A model generated the notes under the pieces. It was not told where the DNA came from. It saw only the letters and a list, made by a program, of their open reading frames with translations, and did not search any database. 64,000 bases of DNA from Planctomycetota bacterium. GTDB taxonomy: Bacteria; Planctomycetota; PLA2; JAEUHO01. The translations under genes and the position numbers were made by a program. Each line of letters opens with the position of its first letter. Positions within the stretch are counted from its first letter, which is position 1. Of the stretch, positions 55,644 through 64,000 are shown piece after piece. The stretch is from assembly GCA_029259775.1 (NCBI GenBank), contig JAJDEN010000046.1:20241-84240 (forward strand), written 5' to 3'.

Positions 55644-55686
55644 GAAGGGCGCCCCCCGAAGACACCGGGGAAGGCGCCCTTCTTCG
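55644..55686 (+). terminator. Terminator-like hairpin after glutamine synthetase
   Basis: GAAGGGCGCC (55644-55653) and GGCGCCCTTC (55673-55682) are perfect complements, with four more C-G pairs inside. A short T-containing stretch (TTCGTTGG) follows. It begins 26 bases past the stop codon. Confidence 0.75.
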
Positions 55687-55813
55687 TTGGTGGTCTGGCG
55701 ATGACGTAGCAGGCCGTGTCCTTGCGGCGTTCGCGTCATCCATGGCTGGACCGTGACAAGTCAGCGCGTGAACGGGCCTAGTGTTGGCAGTCGTCCAACC
55801 ACGGAGGTGGCCG

Positions 55814-58800
55814 ATGACGAACGTACGCGCGCCCTGGATCCTATTCACGCTCCTCTGCGCCGTGGTGGTGCTCACCGCCGCCTGTACGGACGGAGGGGGC
55901 CAGGCCAACTCCAGCGCGGGCGACGCCTGCTCGGGCTTCGGCTTCACGAGCTTCGGCTCCACGACGTTCGCCGACCGGGATGGAGACACGTTCTTCACCG
56001 ATCGCATTCCCGGCGGCGCCGGCGCCTCCTGCGGCTCGCAGCGGCAGGGACGTGCGGACGAGCTCATCGGCTACACGGAGATCTACAACAGCGACTTCCG
56101 TGACGTGGGTGTCGACTTCCGCGGCCTGGGGGGTGCGTCCCCCGGACGTCTCGTGGACCCCAACAACTTCCAGAGCCAGGAGATCAACCTCGTCCCGTCC
56201 AACTTCACGCCGCCGACCCCCCCGACAACGCCCCCGCCGAGCGGCGAGGAGAACCCTCTCTTCGGCGCCGAGGACGAGGTCGTGGAGGGACTGGCCGAGA
56301 TGTCTACCTCGACCCGCCAGAAGGACCCGAAGCGCGCGCGCACCTGGAAGCGCTCCACGCAGCGCCCGAACGCAAGCCGCCTCATGGTCGGACGCGAAGA
56401 CGCGCTCACGCAGGAGGGGTTCTCCGCCTCGGTACGCATCGACGGCTACCGCGCACGCGTGGTCCTCGACCTCTATTACCGCAACGATCGCAAGGAGCAG
56501 CTCGAGGGCTCCTTCCAGCTGCGCCTGCCGAGCGATGCGGCCGTGCACTACCTGGCGTTCGGCTCCACGAAGCAGAGCAAGCCCGCGCTCGCTGCACCCA
56601 CCATCAACGCCACGATCGCCGCATCCATGCCGGAGATCCGTGAGCGGCGCCGCGAGACCTGGGACAAGCCCAAGGAAGCGCGCATGGTCGCGCGCGAGCG
56701 CGCCGCCCACGCCTTCGAGGAGACGGTGCGCCAGCAGATCGACCCCGCGCTGGCCGAGTGGACGGGCGCCGGGGTCTTCAGCGCGCGCGTGTTCCCGCTG
56801 CTGCCGGGTCGGCTGCATCGCATCACCGTCGCCTACGACGTCGACCTCATGCCGCTCCGTGGCGGCGCCGCCTTCCGGATCGACCTGCCCGAGAAGGTGA
56901 AGGACGTCCGCGTGGAGGTCGATGCACGCGGCGGACCCGTCGATGTACGTCCCGCGATGAAGCCGAACGACGGGCGCTACCACTGGGTCAACCCGAAGGC
57001 GCGCTCGATCCTGGTCGGTGTCCGCGCTCCGCGGCCAGCACTCCTGCGTGGGATCGACGCCGAGGTCGGGCCGCATTTCACCACGCGCACGATGCCCCCC
57101 ATTCCCGCGCTGCCCGCCGCCCCGAGAGACCGCGCGGTGTTCCTCGTCGACACGTCGCTCAGTTCGAACCCCGAGCGCATGAACGTCTGGCTCAAGCTCT
57201 TGCGCTCCGTGCTGGATCAGAACCGGCCCCAGCTGCGCGAGTTCGCCGTGCTGTTCTTCAACGTCGACGCGGGATGGTGGCGCGGCGGGTTCCAGGCGAA
57301 CACGCCCCAGAACACCCGCGCCCTGATCGCCGACGCGAACCGTCTCGTGCTCGAAGGCGCAACCGACCTCGGGCGGGCGCTGAGGGCCGCCGCGAAGCAA
57401 CCGGGGCTGTTCGACATCTTCCTGCTCAGCGACGGCGCCGCCACGTGGGGCGAGTCCGACATGCTGGCCATGGCCCAGCGCCTGGGAACGAAGCGACCGC
57501 TGTTCGCCTACACGACGGGCATCGCGGGTACGCAGGGTCCGGCCCTGATGGGGCTCGCACGCGAGACCGGCGGCGCCGTGTTTCACGTGAACGGCGACCG
57601 CGATGTGGCGCGTGCGGCCACAGCGCACCGCGCCCGTCCGTGGCGTCTCGTGCGCGCGGAGATCGCGGGCACCACGGACGTGTTGATCGCCGGTCGGCCT
57701 CGCAACGTGTTCCCCGGTCAACTGCTGCGCCTCGCCGGGCGCGGCCGACCGACCGAAGGCGCGACGCTCAAGCTGACGCTCGCCCAGGACGGGCGCGAGC
57801 GGCAGGTCACCACACGGCTCGGCACGGCCCTCGACTCGCCCCTCGCCGCCCGTGCGTACGGGGAGCTTGCCGTGGGCCAGCTCGAGTGGCTGGGCGGCGA
57901 GGCGCGGACCTCCGCCACGGCGTTCGCCAACCACTACCGGGTCGTGGGCGAGAGCTCCTCCCTGCTCATGCTCGAGAGCGAAGCGGACTACGAGCGGCAC
58001 GGCATCACGCCGAAGGACGACGCCGCGCTCGTGCGCAGCACCAACGTAGACAAGACCGTGTCCGAGGTCCTCGCCAGGGAGGAAGCGGCCAACCGGGGCG
58101 ACCCGAAGCGGCGCTTCCTGCAGCGCATGAAGCGACTCCGCGAACTCGAGTTCATGGCGTGGTCGTTCCCCAAGGGCTTCGACGAGGCCGTGGCGACCAT
58201 GCCGGCCGAATCGTTCGACGTCGCGCCCCCCGCGCGCATGGCCAAGGTGCGCGAGCGGGGGCAGGTGCCCAAGGACCTCATCGCCGCGCTCACCAGCCGG
58301 GAGATCACCTACGCGGGGCTGCGCACGGAGGCCGAGCGCCGGCGCAAGGCGCACGGCGCGTGGGACGCCCTGAAGGCCCTCAGCTCGCTCGTCGAGAAGC
58401 AGCCCGGCGACCTCGATCTGGCCCGCGACCTGGGACTCACGGCGATGGCCTGGGGGCTGGACGATCAGGGCTACGGCCTGCTGGATCGCGTCGCGAAGCG
58501 CAGGCCCTACCAACTGCCGACCTACCTGGCGCTCGCGCGCTGCGCGTCCTCGATGGATCGCAGCGACTTGGCACTCGTCTACTACGAGACAGCTCTCGCC
58601 AGCGGGCTCCACGAGCGCTATGGAGGCTTCGGGGAGATCGCCGCGCTTGAGTATGCGCGTTTCCTCGAGGGCATCGTGGCGGGTCGCACGGCATCGTCGA
58701 CGCCCGACTACGCCCGTCGGCGCGCGGACGAGCTCACGGCCAAGCGCAAGGTGACGGAAGCCGACATCTTGATCGTGCTGACGTGGAACACGGACCGGAC

Positions 58801-59122
58801 CGACGTCGACCTGCACGTCACGACACCGTCGGGCGAGCACTGCTACTTCAGGACGCCCAAGACCAAGGGCGGCGGCCGACTGACCTCCGACGTCACGGCA
58901 GGCTTTGGACCCGAGATGTTCGTCCTGCCGAAGTCCGAGGCCGGCGCCTACAAGATCGAGGTCGATTACTACGGCAGCGATGCGACGCGCACGGCGGCGC
59001 CGAGCCGGGTCCTCGTCCAGATCTACGAGGACTTCGGGCGGCCCACGGAACGGCTGATCGAGAAGACGCTCGAGCTCGGCGCGGCGAAGTCCAAGCCGAC
59101 GGTCGCGATCATCCGGCGCTAG
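55814..59122 (+). CDS. VIT-VWA-DUF2135 lipoprotein
   Basis: The ATG has GGAGGTGG just upstream. The 1102-residue protein has a lipoprotein signal with lipobox VLTAAC (C24), then a Ser/Pro-rich segment. A VIT (vault protein inter-alpha-trypsin) domain follows at about 190-370 (GFSASVRIDGYRARVVLDLYYRN, AFEETVRQQIDPALAEWTGAGVFSARVFPL). The VWA domain near 440-600 has an intact metal site: VDTSLSSN, ATDLGRAL and LLSDGAA. A helical repeat region follows. The C-terminus (about 985-1100) is DUF2135/YfaP-like, ADILIVLTWNTDRTDVDLHVTTPSGEH. Such proteins are adhesion or assembly factors on the cell surface; function here is inferred. The stop overlaps the convergent permease gene by four bases. Confidence 0.9.
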   Translation: MTNVRAPWILFTLLCAVVVLTAACTDGGGQANSSAGDACSGFGFTSFGSTTFADRDGDTFFTDRIPGGAGASCGSQRQGRADELIGYTEIYNSDFRDVGVDFRGLGGASPGRLVDPNNFQSQEINLVPSNFTPPTPPTTPPPSGEENPLFGAEDEVVEGLAEMSTSTRQKDPKRARTWKRSTQRPNASRLMVGREDALTQEGFSASVRIDGYRARVVLDLYYRNDRKEQLEGSFQLRLPSDAAVHYLAFGSTKQSKPALAAPTINATIAASMPEIRERRRETWDKPKEARMVARERAAHAFEETVRQQIDPALAEWTGAGVFSARVFPLLPGRLHRITVAYDVDLMPLRGGAAFRIDLPEKVKDVRVEVDARGGPVDVRPAMKPNDGRYHWVNPKARSILVGVRAPRPALLRGIDAEVGPHFTTRTMPPIPALPAAPRDRAVFLVDTSLSSNPERMNVWLKLLRSVLDQNRPQLREFAVLFFNVDAGWWRGGFQANTPQNTRALIADANRLVLEGATDLGRALRAAAKQPGLFDIFLLSDGAATWGESDMLAMAQRLGTKRPLFAYTTGIAGTQGPALMGLARETGGAVFHVNGDRDVARAATAHRARPWRLVRAEIAGTTDVLIAGRPRNVFPGQLLRLAGRGRPTEGATLKLTLAQDGRERQVTTRLGTALDSPLAARAYGELAVGQLEWLGGEARTSATAFANHYRVVGESSSLLMLESEADYERHGITPKDDAALVRSTNVDKTVSEVLAREEAANRGDPKRRFLQRMKRLRELEFMAWSFPKGFDEAVATMPAESFDVAPPARMAKVRERGQVPKDLIAALTSREITYAGLRTEAERRRKAHGAWDALKALSSLVEKQPGDLDLARDLGLTAMAWGLDDQGYGLLDRVAKRRPYQLPTYLALARCASSMDRSDLALVYYETALASGLHERYGGFGEIAALEYARFLEGIVAGRTASSTPDYARRRADELTAKRKVTEADILIVLTWNTDRTDVDLHVTTPSGEHCYFRTPKTKGGGRLTSDVTAGFGPEMFVLPKSEAGAYKIEVDYYGSDATRTAAPSRVLVQIYEDFGRPTERLIEKTLELGAAKSKPTVAIIRR

Positions 59123-60336
59123 CCGCGGCGCATGGCCTCGACGGGTTTGAGGCGCGAGGCGCGCCATGCGGGTACGAGGCCGCCGACCACGCCCAGCAGG
59201 ACCGACACCACCATCGCCGTCAAGAAGAGCTGCGCGTCGACGCGGAAGGCGAACGCCGACTCGGTGAACGTGTTCCAGTTCATCGTGCCTGTCTCGAGCC
59301 CATCCAGCGGAAGCACGATCAAGCAACCGATCAAGCCGCCGGCCAAGCCGATGAGCGCGGCCTCGAACAGGAACGAGATGAGGATCGCCGTGCGTCCGAA
59401 GCCCAGCGAGCGCAACACGCCGACCTCGCGCGTCCTGGCCCCCACCGCCGCGAGCATCGTGTTGGCGGCACCGAGCACGGCCGCCAGCCCCAGGATGCTC
59501 CCGAGCAGCGTGCCGAGGATGCCGAGCACGCCGCCGAGCACGTCGGTCTGGGACGCGAAGTAGGCGCGTTCGCTCATCACCTTGCTGGGCAAGCGCTTGT
59601 CGCTCTCGAGCGCGGCCGTGAGCGCCGGCAGGTCGGTACCCGGCTTGAGCTTGGCGATGACGCGCTGGCGCATGGGCCGCTCGAGCGCCGCCGTGATGCG
59701 ATCCACGTCGCCCCAGATCTCCGAGCGGTAGGCACCCCGATGCTCGAAGATGCCCACGACCTGGAAGGGCGTCACGTTCACCATCAGGGTCTGGCCGAGT
59801 TGGCAGTCGCGGATGCGGGTGCTCAGCGGCCGCCCGACCATGATCTCGTCGGCGCCGAAGTTCACCTGACGACCCTCCACGATCTCGAACGCCTTGCCCT
59901 GGATGGTGATCGACGCCTCCTCGACACCGCGCAGCGGAACGTTCACGAGGCTGTCCGTCTCATCGGCCTTGTGCAGGAACAGCGCGAGGTAGGACTCACC
60001 GGCGGCGAGCGGCTGGCCCTTGTCGTCGAGCGCGACCTCGGGCCGCACCTTGTGCGTGTTCACGCGGTCGAGCGGGATGCCGCTCTCGCCCTCGCTCGTG
60101 GCGCCAACGCGCAGGTAGACGGCCACCGCGTCGGAACCCGTCTCGCTGTGCAGCGACTCGAAGCCGGTGCGCAAGGCGAAGACGCCACACAACACGGCGA
60201 TCGTCATGGCGATACCGAGCGCGCTCAAGACCGAAGCCTGCCAGCGCACGACCAGGCTTCGCACCGTGTAGTTGAGCGGCACGAACCGGAGGCGGCGCTT
60301 GCCGCCGTGCAGTTGCGTGGGAGGTACGTAGGCCAC
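59119..60336 (-). CDS. ABC exporter permease, FtsX/MacB type (second permease)
   Basis: The GTG start directly follows the stop of the first permease gene (TGAC-GTGG). The 405-residue protein has an N-terminal helix (VLSALGIAMTIAVLCGVFAL), a periplasmic domain of about 220 residues, and three C-terminal helices with an FtsX-like core (GARTREVGVLRSLGFGRTAILISFLFEAALIGLAGGLIG) ending in VPAWRASRLKPVEAMRRG. This is the MacB/DevC topology. Together with its neighbours it should form an exporter moving a lipid, peptide or lipoprotein out of the inner membrane; the substrate is unknown. Its stop shares the palindrome CTAG with the convergent gene. Confidence 0.92.
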   Translation of the reverse strand: MAYVPPTQLHGGKRRLRFVPLNYTVRSLVVRWQASVLSALGIAMTIAVLCGVFALRTGFESLHSETGSDAVAVYLRVGATSEGESGIPLDRVNTHKVRPEVALDDKGQPLAAGESYLALFLHKADETDSLVNVPLRGVEEASITIQGKAFEIVEGRQVNFGADEIMVGRPLSTRIRDCQLGQTLMVNVTPFQVVGIFEHRGAYRSEIWGDVDRITAALERPMRQRVIAKLKPGTDLPALTAALESDKRLPSKVMSERAYFASQTDVLGGVLGILGTLLGSILGLAAVLGAANTMLAAVGARTREVGVLRSLGFGRTAILISFLFEAALIGLAGGLIGCLIVLPLDGLETGTMNWNTFTESAFAFRVDAQLFLTAMVVSVLLGVVGGLVPAWRASRLKPVEAMRRG

Positions 60337-60337
60337 G

Positions 60338-61507
60338 TCAGATCCCCCGCCGGAGCTGCTCGACGGCTTCCATGCGCGACGCCTGCCATGCCGGGACCGC
60401 ACCGCCGATGAGGCCGGTGATGACGCAGATGACGGCCGCCCAGACGTAGGTCTCGCTCGCCACCGTGTACATCGGGATCTGCGTCCCGAACGTCTTGCGC
60501 AGCGCGCCCTGGGTCAGGAACGCCAGCGCGACCCCGGCCACCCCGCCGGTCAGGGCAAACCCCGTGGCTTCCACGAGGTAGAGCCGCGCGGGTACGGAGC
60601 GCGAGAAGCCGAGCGAGAGCATGATGCCCATGGAGCGCAGGCGCTCTCGTGCCGCGATCGTCATCGTGTTGACGATGCCGAACACGATGGCGATGAGCAC
60701 CGCCATGCCGATCATCATGAGGAACGTCGGCAGGTTGCCCAGCATGTTGACGAAGTCGGCCTGGAATGCCGCCTCGGACTGCGTGCGCGTGCGCTGGGGT
60801 CCACCCTCGTAGTAGCGGTCGATCGCCGCGGCGACGTCTTCCCCGCGGTAGCCGTCCTGCAACCGGATCAAGTACACGCTCGTGCCCCGCGGCCCGTAGG
60901 ACTCGCCACTCTCCAGCGCCTCGTCGAGGTAGTGGAAGTGGAAGTACATCGTCATCTCATCGACGTTCGCGCGCTTGGAGCGGTAGATGCCCCGCACCGT
61001 GAACGACCACATCGAACGATCGGCACGCGGGTAGATGGTGCCGATCAGCGGCACCTCGTCCCCCACCTTCAGGTCGTACTTCTCGGCCAACCCGATGCCG
61101 ATGATCGCGCCCGTCCGGTCGGCGATGAAGGCCTCCGCCTGGCCTTCGGGCAACACCAGCTCGGGGTACTGCGAGAAGAGCGTCCGCGCGTCGCAGCCGA
61201 ACTGCGCGAAGAAGTTCTCGGGCTTCTTGTAGCGGCCACCGAACCACGCGAAGCGACTGACGGACTCGACGCCGTCCACGGCCTCGATCGCCTCCTTGTA
61301 GGCCAGCGGCAGCGACTGGAAGAGGCTGACGGCGCTGGCCGCCACGATGCGGTTGCTGGCCGACTCCTTCACCGCCGCGTCGAGGCTGGTCACGATCGAG
61401 CGCAGGAAGCAGAACAGGAAGATGGCCACCGCGACCGCGCCGACCGTGAGGAAGGCGCGTACGGGATGGCTCCACGCATGCCGGCGGATGAGGCGGCCGA
61501 GGTTCAT
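60338..61507 (-). CDS. ABC exporter permease, FtsX/MacB type (first permease)
   Basis: The 389-residue protein has an N-terminal helix (AFLTVGAVAVAIFLFCFLRSIV), a large periplasmic domain with DEMTMYFHFHYLDEAL, and a C-terminal FtsX core (MIGMAVLIAIVFGIVNTMTIAARERLRSMGIMLSLGFSRSVPARLYLVEATGFALTGGVAG) ending in VPAWQASRMEAVEQLRRG. It resembles the second permease in layout but not in detail, so the exporter is probably a heterodimer. Its start overlaps the ATPase stop by four bases (ATGA), and the next gene starts one base after its stop. Confidence 0.92.
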   Translation of the reverse strand: MNLGRLIRRHAWSHPVRAFLTVGAVAVAIFLFCFLRSIVTSLDAAVKESASNRIVAASAVSLFQSLPLAYKEAIEAVDGVESVSRFAWFGGRYKKPENFFAQFGCDARTLFSQYPELVLPEGQAEAFIADRTGAIIGIGLAEKYDLKVGDEVPLIGTIYPRADRSMWSFTVRGIYRSKRANVDEMTMYFHFHYLDEALESGESYGPRGTSVYLIRLQDGYRGEDVAAAIDRYYEGGPQRTRTQSEAAFQADFVNMLGNLPTFLMMIGMAVLIAIVFGIVNTMTIAARERLRSMGIMLSLGFSRSVPARLYLVEATGFALTGGVAGVALAFLTQGALRKTFGTQIPMYTVASETYVWAAVICVITGLIGGAVPAWQASRMEAVEQLRRGI

Positions 61508-62190
61508 GCCGGCGCGTCCTCCACCACGCCCTTGTCGAGCTGGAGGACGCGGCTGGCCATCTCGCCGGCCTTGAGATCGTGCGTGACCATCACGATGGTC
61601 TTGTTGCTCTCGACCGCCAGCCGGCGGAGCAGCTCGAGGACCTGGTCGGCGCTGTCGCGGTCCAGGTCGCCCGTGGGCTCGTCGCAGAGCAGGATGGTCG
61701 GATCCATGGCGAAGGCGCGCGCGATGGCCACACGCTGCTCCTGACCGCCCGAGAGTTGCTTGGGCCGGTGGTCGCGGCGGTCGCCGAGGCCGACGATCTC
61801 CAGGGCGTACCGCGCCTGCTCACGGCGCTGGGCCTTGGAGAGCGGGGTAAGCAGCAGCGGCAGCTCGACGTTCTCCTGGGCTGTCAGCACGGGGATCAGG
61901 TTGAAGGCCTGGAACACGTAACCGATGTTGCGGGCGCGCCAGGTGGCCAGGCGGTCGCCCGTGAGCGTGCTGACGTCCTCGCCCGCGACGTGGATGACGC
62001 CCGCGTCGGGATCGTCGAGGCCGCCGATGAGATTGAGGATGGTGGACTTGCCGGAGCCGGACGGCCCCATGAGCGCCAGGAACTCGCCGACGCGGACGTC
62101 CATGTCGAGGCCCTCGAGGACGTGCAGCACCTGGCCGCCCTTGCGATAGGCCTTGCTGACGCCGCGCATCTGGATGACGGGATCGTTCAT
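61504..62190 (-). CDS. ABC exporter ATPase, LolD/MacB type
   Basis: The 228-residue protein has an ATG with GAGGAG upstream. All ATPase motifs are present: Walker A GPSGSGKST, signature LSGGQEQRVAIARAFA, Walker B ILLCDEPTGDLD and the H-loop VMVTHD. Sequence and size match the LolD/MacB subfamily, which powers extrusion of substrates from the membrane surface rather than transport through a channel. It sits between the membrane-fusion gene and two permease genes. Confidence 0.95.
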   Translation of the reverse strand: MNDPVIQMRGVSKAYRKGGQVLHVLEGLDMDVRVGEFLALMGPSGSGKSTILNLIGGLDDPDAGVIHVAGEDVSTLTGDRLATWRARNIGYVFQAFNLIPVLTAQENVELPLLLTPLSKAQRREQARYALEIVGLGDRRDHRPKQLSGGQEQRVAIARAFAMDPTILLCDEPTGDLDRDSADQVLELLRRLAVESNKTIVMVTHDLKAGEMASRVLQLDKGVVEDAPA

Positions 62191-62238
62191 CGTGCTCCTC
62201 GGGGGCGGTGGCCGCGAGCGGCCACGCGCCCTGGCGCT

Positions 62239-63765
62239 CTACTTGGGCAGCTTGACCTGCGAGCCGTCCGTCAGACCTGCGGCCGGCGCGAGGACGACGA
62301 GCTCGCCACCTCGGAGGCCTTGCGTCACGACGACGGCCGCACCTTCGCGCGCGTCTTGGACGATGCTCACGCGCCGGACCCGGTCGTCCTCCACGACGAA
62401 GACCACATCCTGGCCGCCGCGCGTGGCGATCGCCTCGGCCGGCACGGTGACGTAGGCCTCGCGGGCCGGCCCCGTGGCCGGCGTGCCGCCCTTGAAGACG
62501 ACGCGCGCGGCCATCTCGGGCCGCAGCATGGCGGGACGCGAGCCGAGCGTCACCCGCAGCTCGATGCTGCCCTTGGAGCGATCCGCGCGCGGCCAGATCT
62601 TGCGCACGGTGCCCTCGATCCCTTGCTCGGGATCGGCGTCGAGGAAGATCATCGCGCGATCGCCCTCCGTGACGCGCGCGATGCGGCGCTCGGACAACTC
62701 GACCTGCACCTCGAGCGACGTGGGATCGACGATGGTCAGCACGCTCCCGCGCGAGTTGCCCGCCCCCATGGGCGCCAGCACCTCGCCGACCTCGGCATCC
62801 TTGCGAATGACGAGTCCTTCGAAGGGCGCGCGAATGCGCGTCTTCTCGACCATGATCGCCGCCAGGCTCTCGGCCTGCCTGGCTTCGGCGACCGCGGCGC
62901 GCGCCACGGCCTCGGCCTCCGTCGCGGCGCTCGCCTGCTTCTGGGCGACGTTCCACGCGGCCTTGCGGCCGGCGATCGTCCCCTCCCACGCCGTCTTCCC
63001 CTGGATGAGAGCGCTGTGGCGCTTGCCCGCGACGCCCACCTGGATGACAGCGGTGCGAGCGCGCGTCTGGATCTCGTCCCACGTGCCTGGGTCGATACGG
63101 CGCTTCTGGAACAGGGAGCGGTTGCGTTCGACCTCGCGCGAGCGGAAGTCGCTCTCCTCGCGCGCGGCATCGACGACCCGGGCCTGGGCCGCGATGTCGA
63201 CGTCGAGCCGATCGGCCGTGAGCTGCGCCGTCTCCCAATCGCTCTGCGCTTCCGCGACGCGAGCGCGCGCGGTGGCGGCCTGGGAGGCCACGTGCCGAAG
63301 GCGTGCCTCGGCGGAGGCGCGCGCGGTAGCCGCTTGGCGCTCCTGCACCTCGAGGTCGTCATACTGGATGCGCGCCACGACCATGCCGGCCTCGACGGTG
63401 TCGCCTTCCTTGGCATGGAGTTCGACGAGGCGGCCCGAGAGCACCGTCGCGAGCGAGGCCTGCACGTCCGCCACGATGTAGCCGTTGGCCGCGACATCAC
63501 CTTGCTGCGCCTGACCGGGCACGACGCGGGTGGCGCGTGCGGTGCGGACGCTCGCGCCGCCGCCGGAGACGAGCGCGATCAGTGGGTCCTTGAAGAGGAA
63601 GAGCAGTGCGCCGAGCCCGACGATCGTGACCGCGCGCATCCAGGGGAAGCCGCGCGGCGTACCCGCTCCGCCATCGTCGCGCTGGATGTGGAGGCGGCTG
63701 AGGTCCGCAGGTGCGGGCGGCGCCTCGTCAGAGGCCTGCTCGGGGGTCTGCTCGGGAGGTTGCAT
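62239..63765 (-). CDS. Periplasmic adaptor (HlyD/MacA-type membrane-fusion protein)
   Basis: The chosen ATG gives MQPPEQTPEQ; a TTG eight codons upstream is possible. The 508-residue protein has a cytoplasmic N-terminus and one transmembrane helix (AVTIVGLGALLFLF). Next come the first half of a lipoyl/barrel-sandwich domain (YIVADVQASLATVLSGRLVELHAKEGDTVEAGMVVARI) and a long coiled-coil hairpin with Ala/Arg heptads (about 145-320). The second half follows (TRIRAPFEGLVIRKDAEVGEVLAPMG), then a beta-barrel. In MacA/DevB-type systems the adaptor links the permeases to an outer-membrane tunnel. No TolC gene is in the window. It heads the minus-strand group for the exporter, 48 bases before the ATPase gene. 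Confidence 0.92.
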   Translation of the reverse strand: MQPPEQTPEQASDEAPPAPADLSRLHIQRDDGGAGTPRGFPWMRAVTIVGLGALLFLFKDPLIALVSGGGASVRTARATRVVPGQAQQGDVAANGYIVADVQASLATVLSGRLVELHAKEGDTVEAGMVVARIQYDDLEVQERQAATARASAEARLRHVASQAATARARVAEAQSDWETAQLTADRLDVDIAAQARVVDAAREESDFRSREVERNRSLFQKRRIDPGTWDEIQTRARTAVIQVGVAGKRHSALIQGKTAWEGTIAGRKAAWNVAQKQASAATEAEAVARAAVAEARQAESLAAIMVEKTRIRAPFEGLVIRKDAEVGEVLAPMGAGNSRGSVLTIVDPTSLEVQVELSERRIARVTEGDRAMIFLDADPEQGIEGTVRKIWPRADRSKGSIELRVTLGSRPAMLRPEMAARVVFKGGTPATGPAREAYVTVPAEAIATRGGQDVVFVVEDDRVRRVSIVQDAREGAAVVVTQGLRGGELVVLAPAAGLTDGSQVKLPK

Positions 63766-63859
63766 GGTGTGCACTAGGGAAGAGGACAAGGCTAACGGCG
63801 AGGCAGGCGCGGACGGAAGCGAGGCGATGGAACCTGGCCCCCCGGCCGGCTGCGGACGG

Positions 63860-64000
63860 CTAGGAGCCTGTCTCCGAATGTCCGTCGCGAGCGTTTCGAG
63901 ACCGAAGCGAGAGCCGACGGACGTTCGATTTCGTACCGCAGGCGGGCTTCCTGCCCGTTGAGGATGCGAAATCGGATGGGCGTGGCTCGTAGCTCGAGGA
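63860..64000. mobile_element. Second copy of the 180-bp inverted-repeat element, cut by the window end
   Basis: This copy begins with CTAGGAGCCTGTCTCCGAAT and aligns along 141 bases with the element at 39079. About eight bases differ. Near the left hairpin, GTCCGTCG now pairs fully with CGACGGAC, so the change improves the fold. The right terminal repeat would lie beyond the window. Confidence 0.85.

Noticed and set aside
55841..59326. 1161-residue open frame on the minus strand
   Set aside because: It is antisense to the VIT-VWA-DUF2135 gene and runs into the permease gene in a different frame. No domain is visible.

Overview
The window is G+C-rich DNA that is almost fully coding: 36 protein genes on both strands, usually separated by fewer than 100 bases. 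I saw no rRNA, tRNA, CRISPR array or intact transposase gene. Two lipid A genes (lpxB, lpxD) indicate a Gram-negative cell with an outer membrane. The other markers are long arrays of carboxypeptidase-regulatory-like repeats, a DUF6288 protein, a TIGR03806-type fused dehydrogenase/cytochrome, a VIT-VWA-DUF2135 lipoprotein, a TPR-CHAT protein, type III glutamine synthetase and many secreted proteins or lipoproteins. Together these suggest a member of Planctomycetota or a neighbouring phylum. That placement is inference from gene content, not from a marker-gene tree.

Layout. 1-5.5 kb (+): the end of a repeat-array protein, a PD-(D/E)XK nuclease, a metallo-beta-lactamase-fold hydrolase resembling class II cyclic-nucleotide phosphodiesterases, and a GAF-PP2C (RsbU-type) phosphatase. 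5.6-11.8 kb (-): a HEAT-repeat protein, a secreted M48 metalloprotease and a CHASE2 adenylate cyclase. 12.2-14.7 kb (+): a membrane protein with a degenerate VWA domain. 14.7-19.0 kb (-): a four-helix membrane protein, a phosphotransferase resembling eukaryotic GPI-ethanolamine-phosphate transferases, and a LOG/TIGR00725 protein. 19.0-21.5 kb (+): a short UvrA paralogue. 21.5-24.6 kb: CPBP protease and lpxB, divergent from lpxD. 24.7-28.6 kb (+): a 13-repeat array protein. 28.6-36.3 kb (-): map, lysS fused to an HD-like domain, a methyltransferase, a membrane-anchored unknown and the sugar dehydrogenase/diheme fusion. 36.6-40.8 kb (+): a probable mrfA-mrfB repair pair split by a 180-bp inverted-repeat element. 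40.8-49.0 kb: small unknowns, a hairpin cluster, a secreted TPR-CHAT protein and a DUF6288 protein. 49.2-59.1 kb: a subtilase lipoprotein, a tiny membrane protein, type III glutamine synthetase and a VIT-VWA-DUF2135 lipoprotein. 59.1-63.8 kb (-): a complete four-gene ABC exporter of the MacAB/DevBCA type. The window ends inside a second copy of the 180-bp element.

Functional themes are envelope building and transport (LpxB, LpxD, ABC exporter, GPI-EPT-like enzyme), extracytoplasmic proteolysis and adhesion-like proteins (M48, S8, CHAT, repeat arrays, VWA proteins), cAMP and stress signalling (cyclase, phosphodiesterase-like hydrolase, RsbU phosphatase) and DNA repair (MrfA/MrfB-like pair, UvrA paralogue, RecB-like nuclease). 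The points most worth a second look are the GPI-EPT-like transferase, the LysRS-HD fusion with an altered HD dyad, the 180-bp element supplying the mrfA stop codon, the three-frame stop repeat at the end of the cyclase gene, and the co-varying hairpin family near 41.3-41.5 kb.
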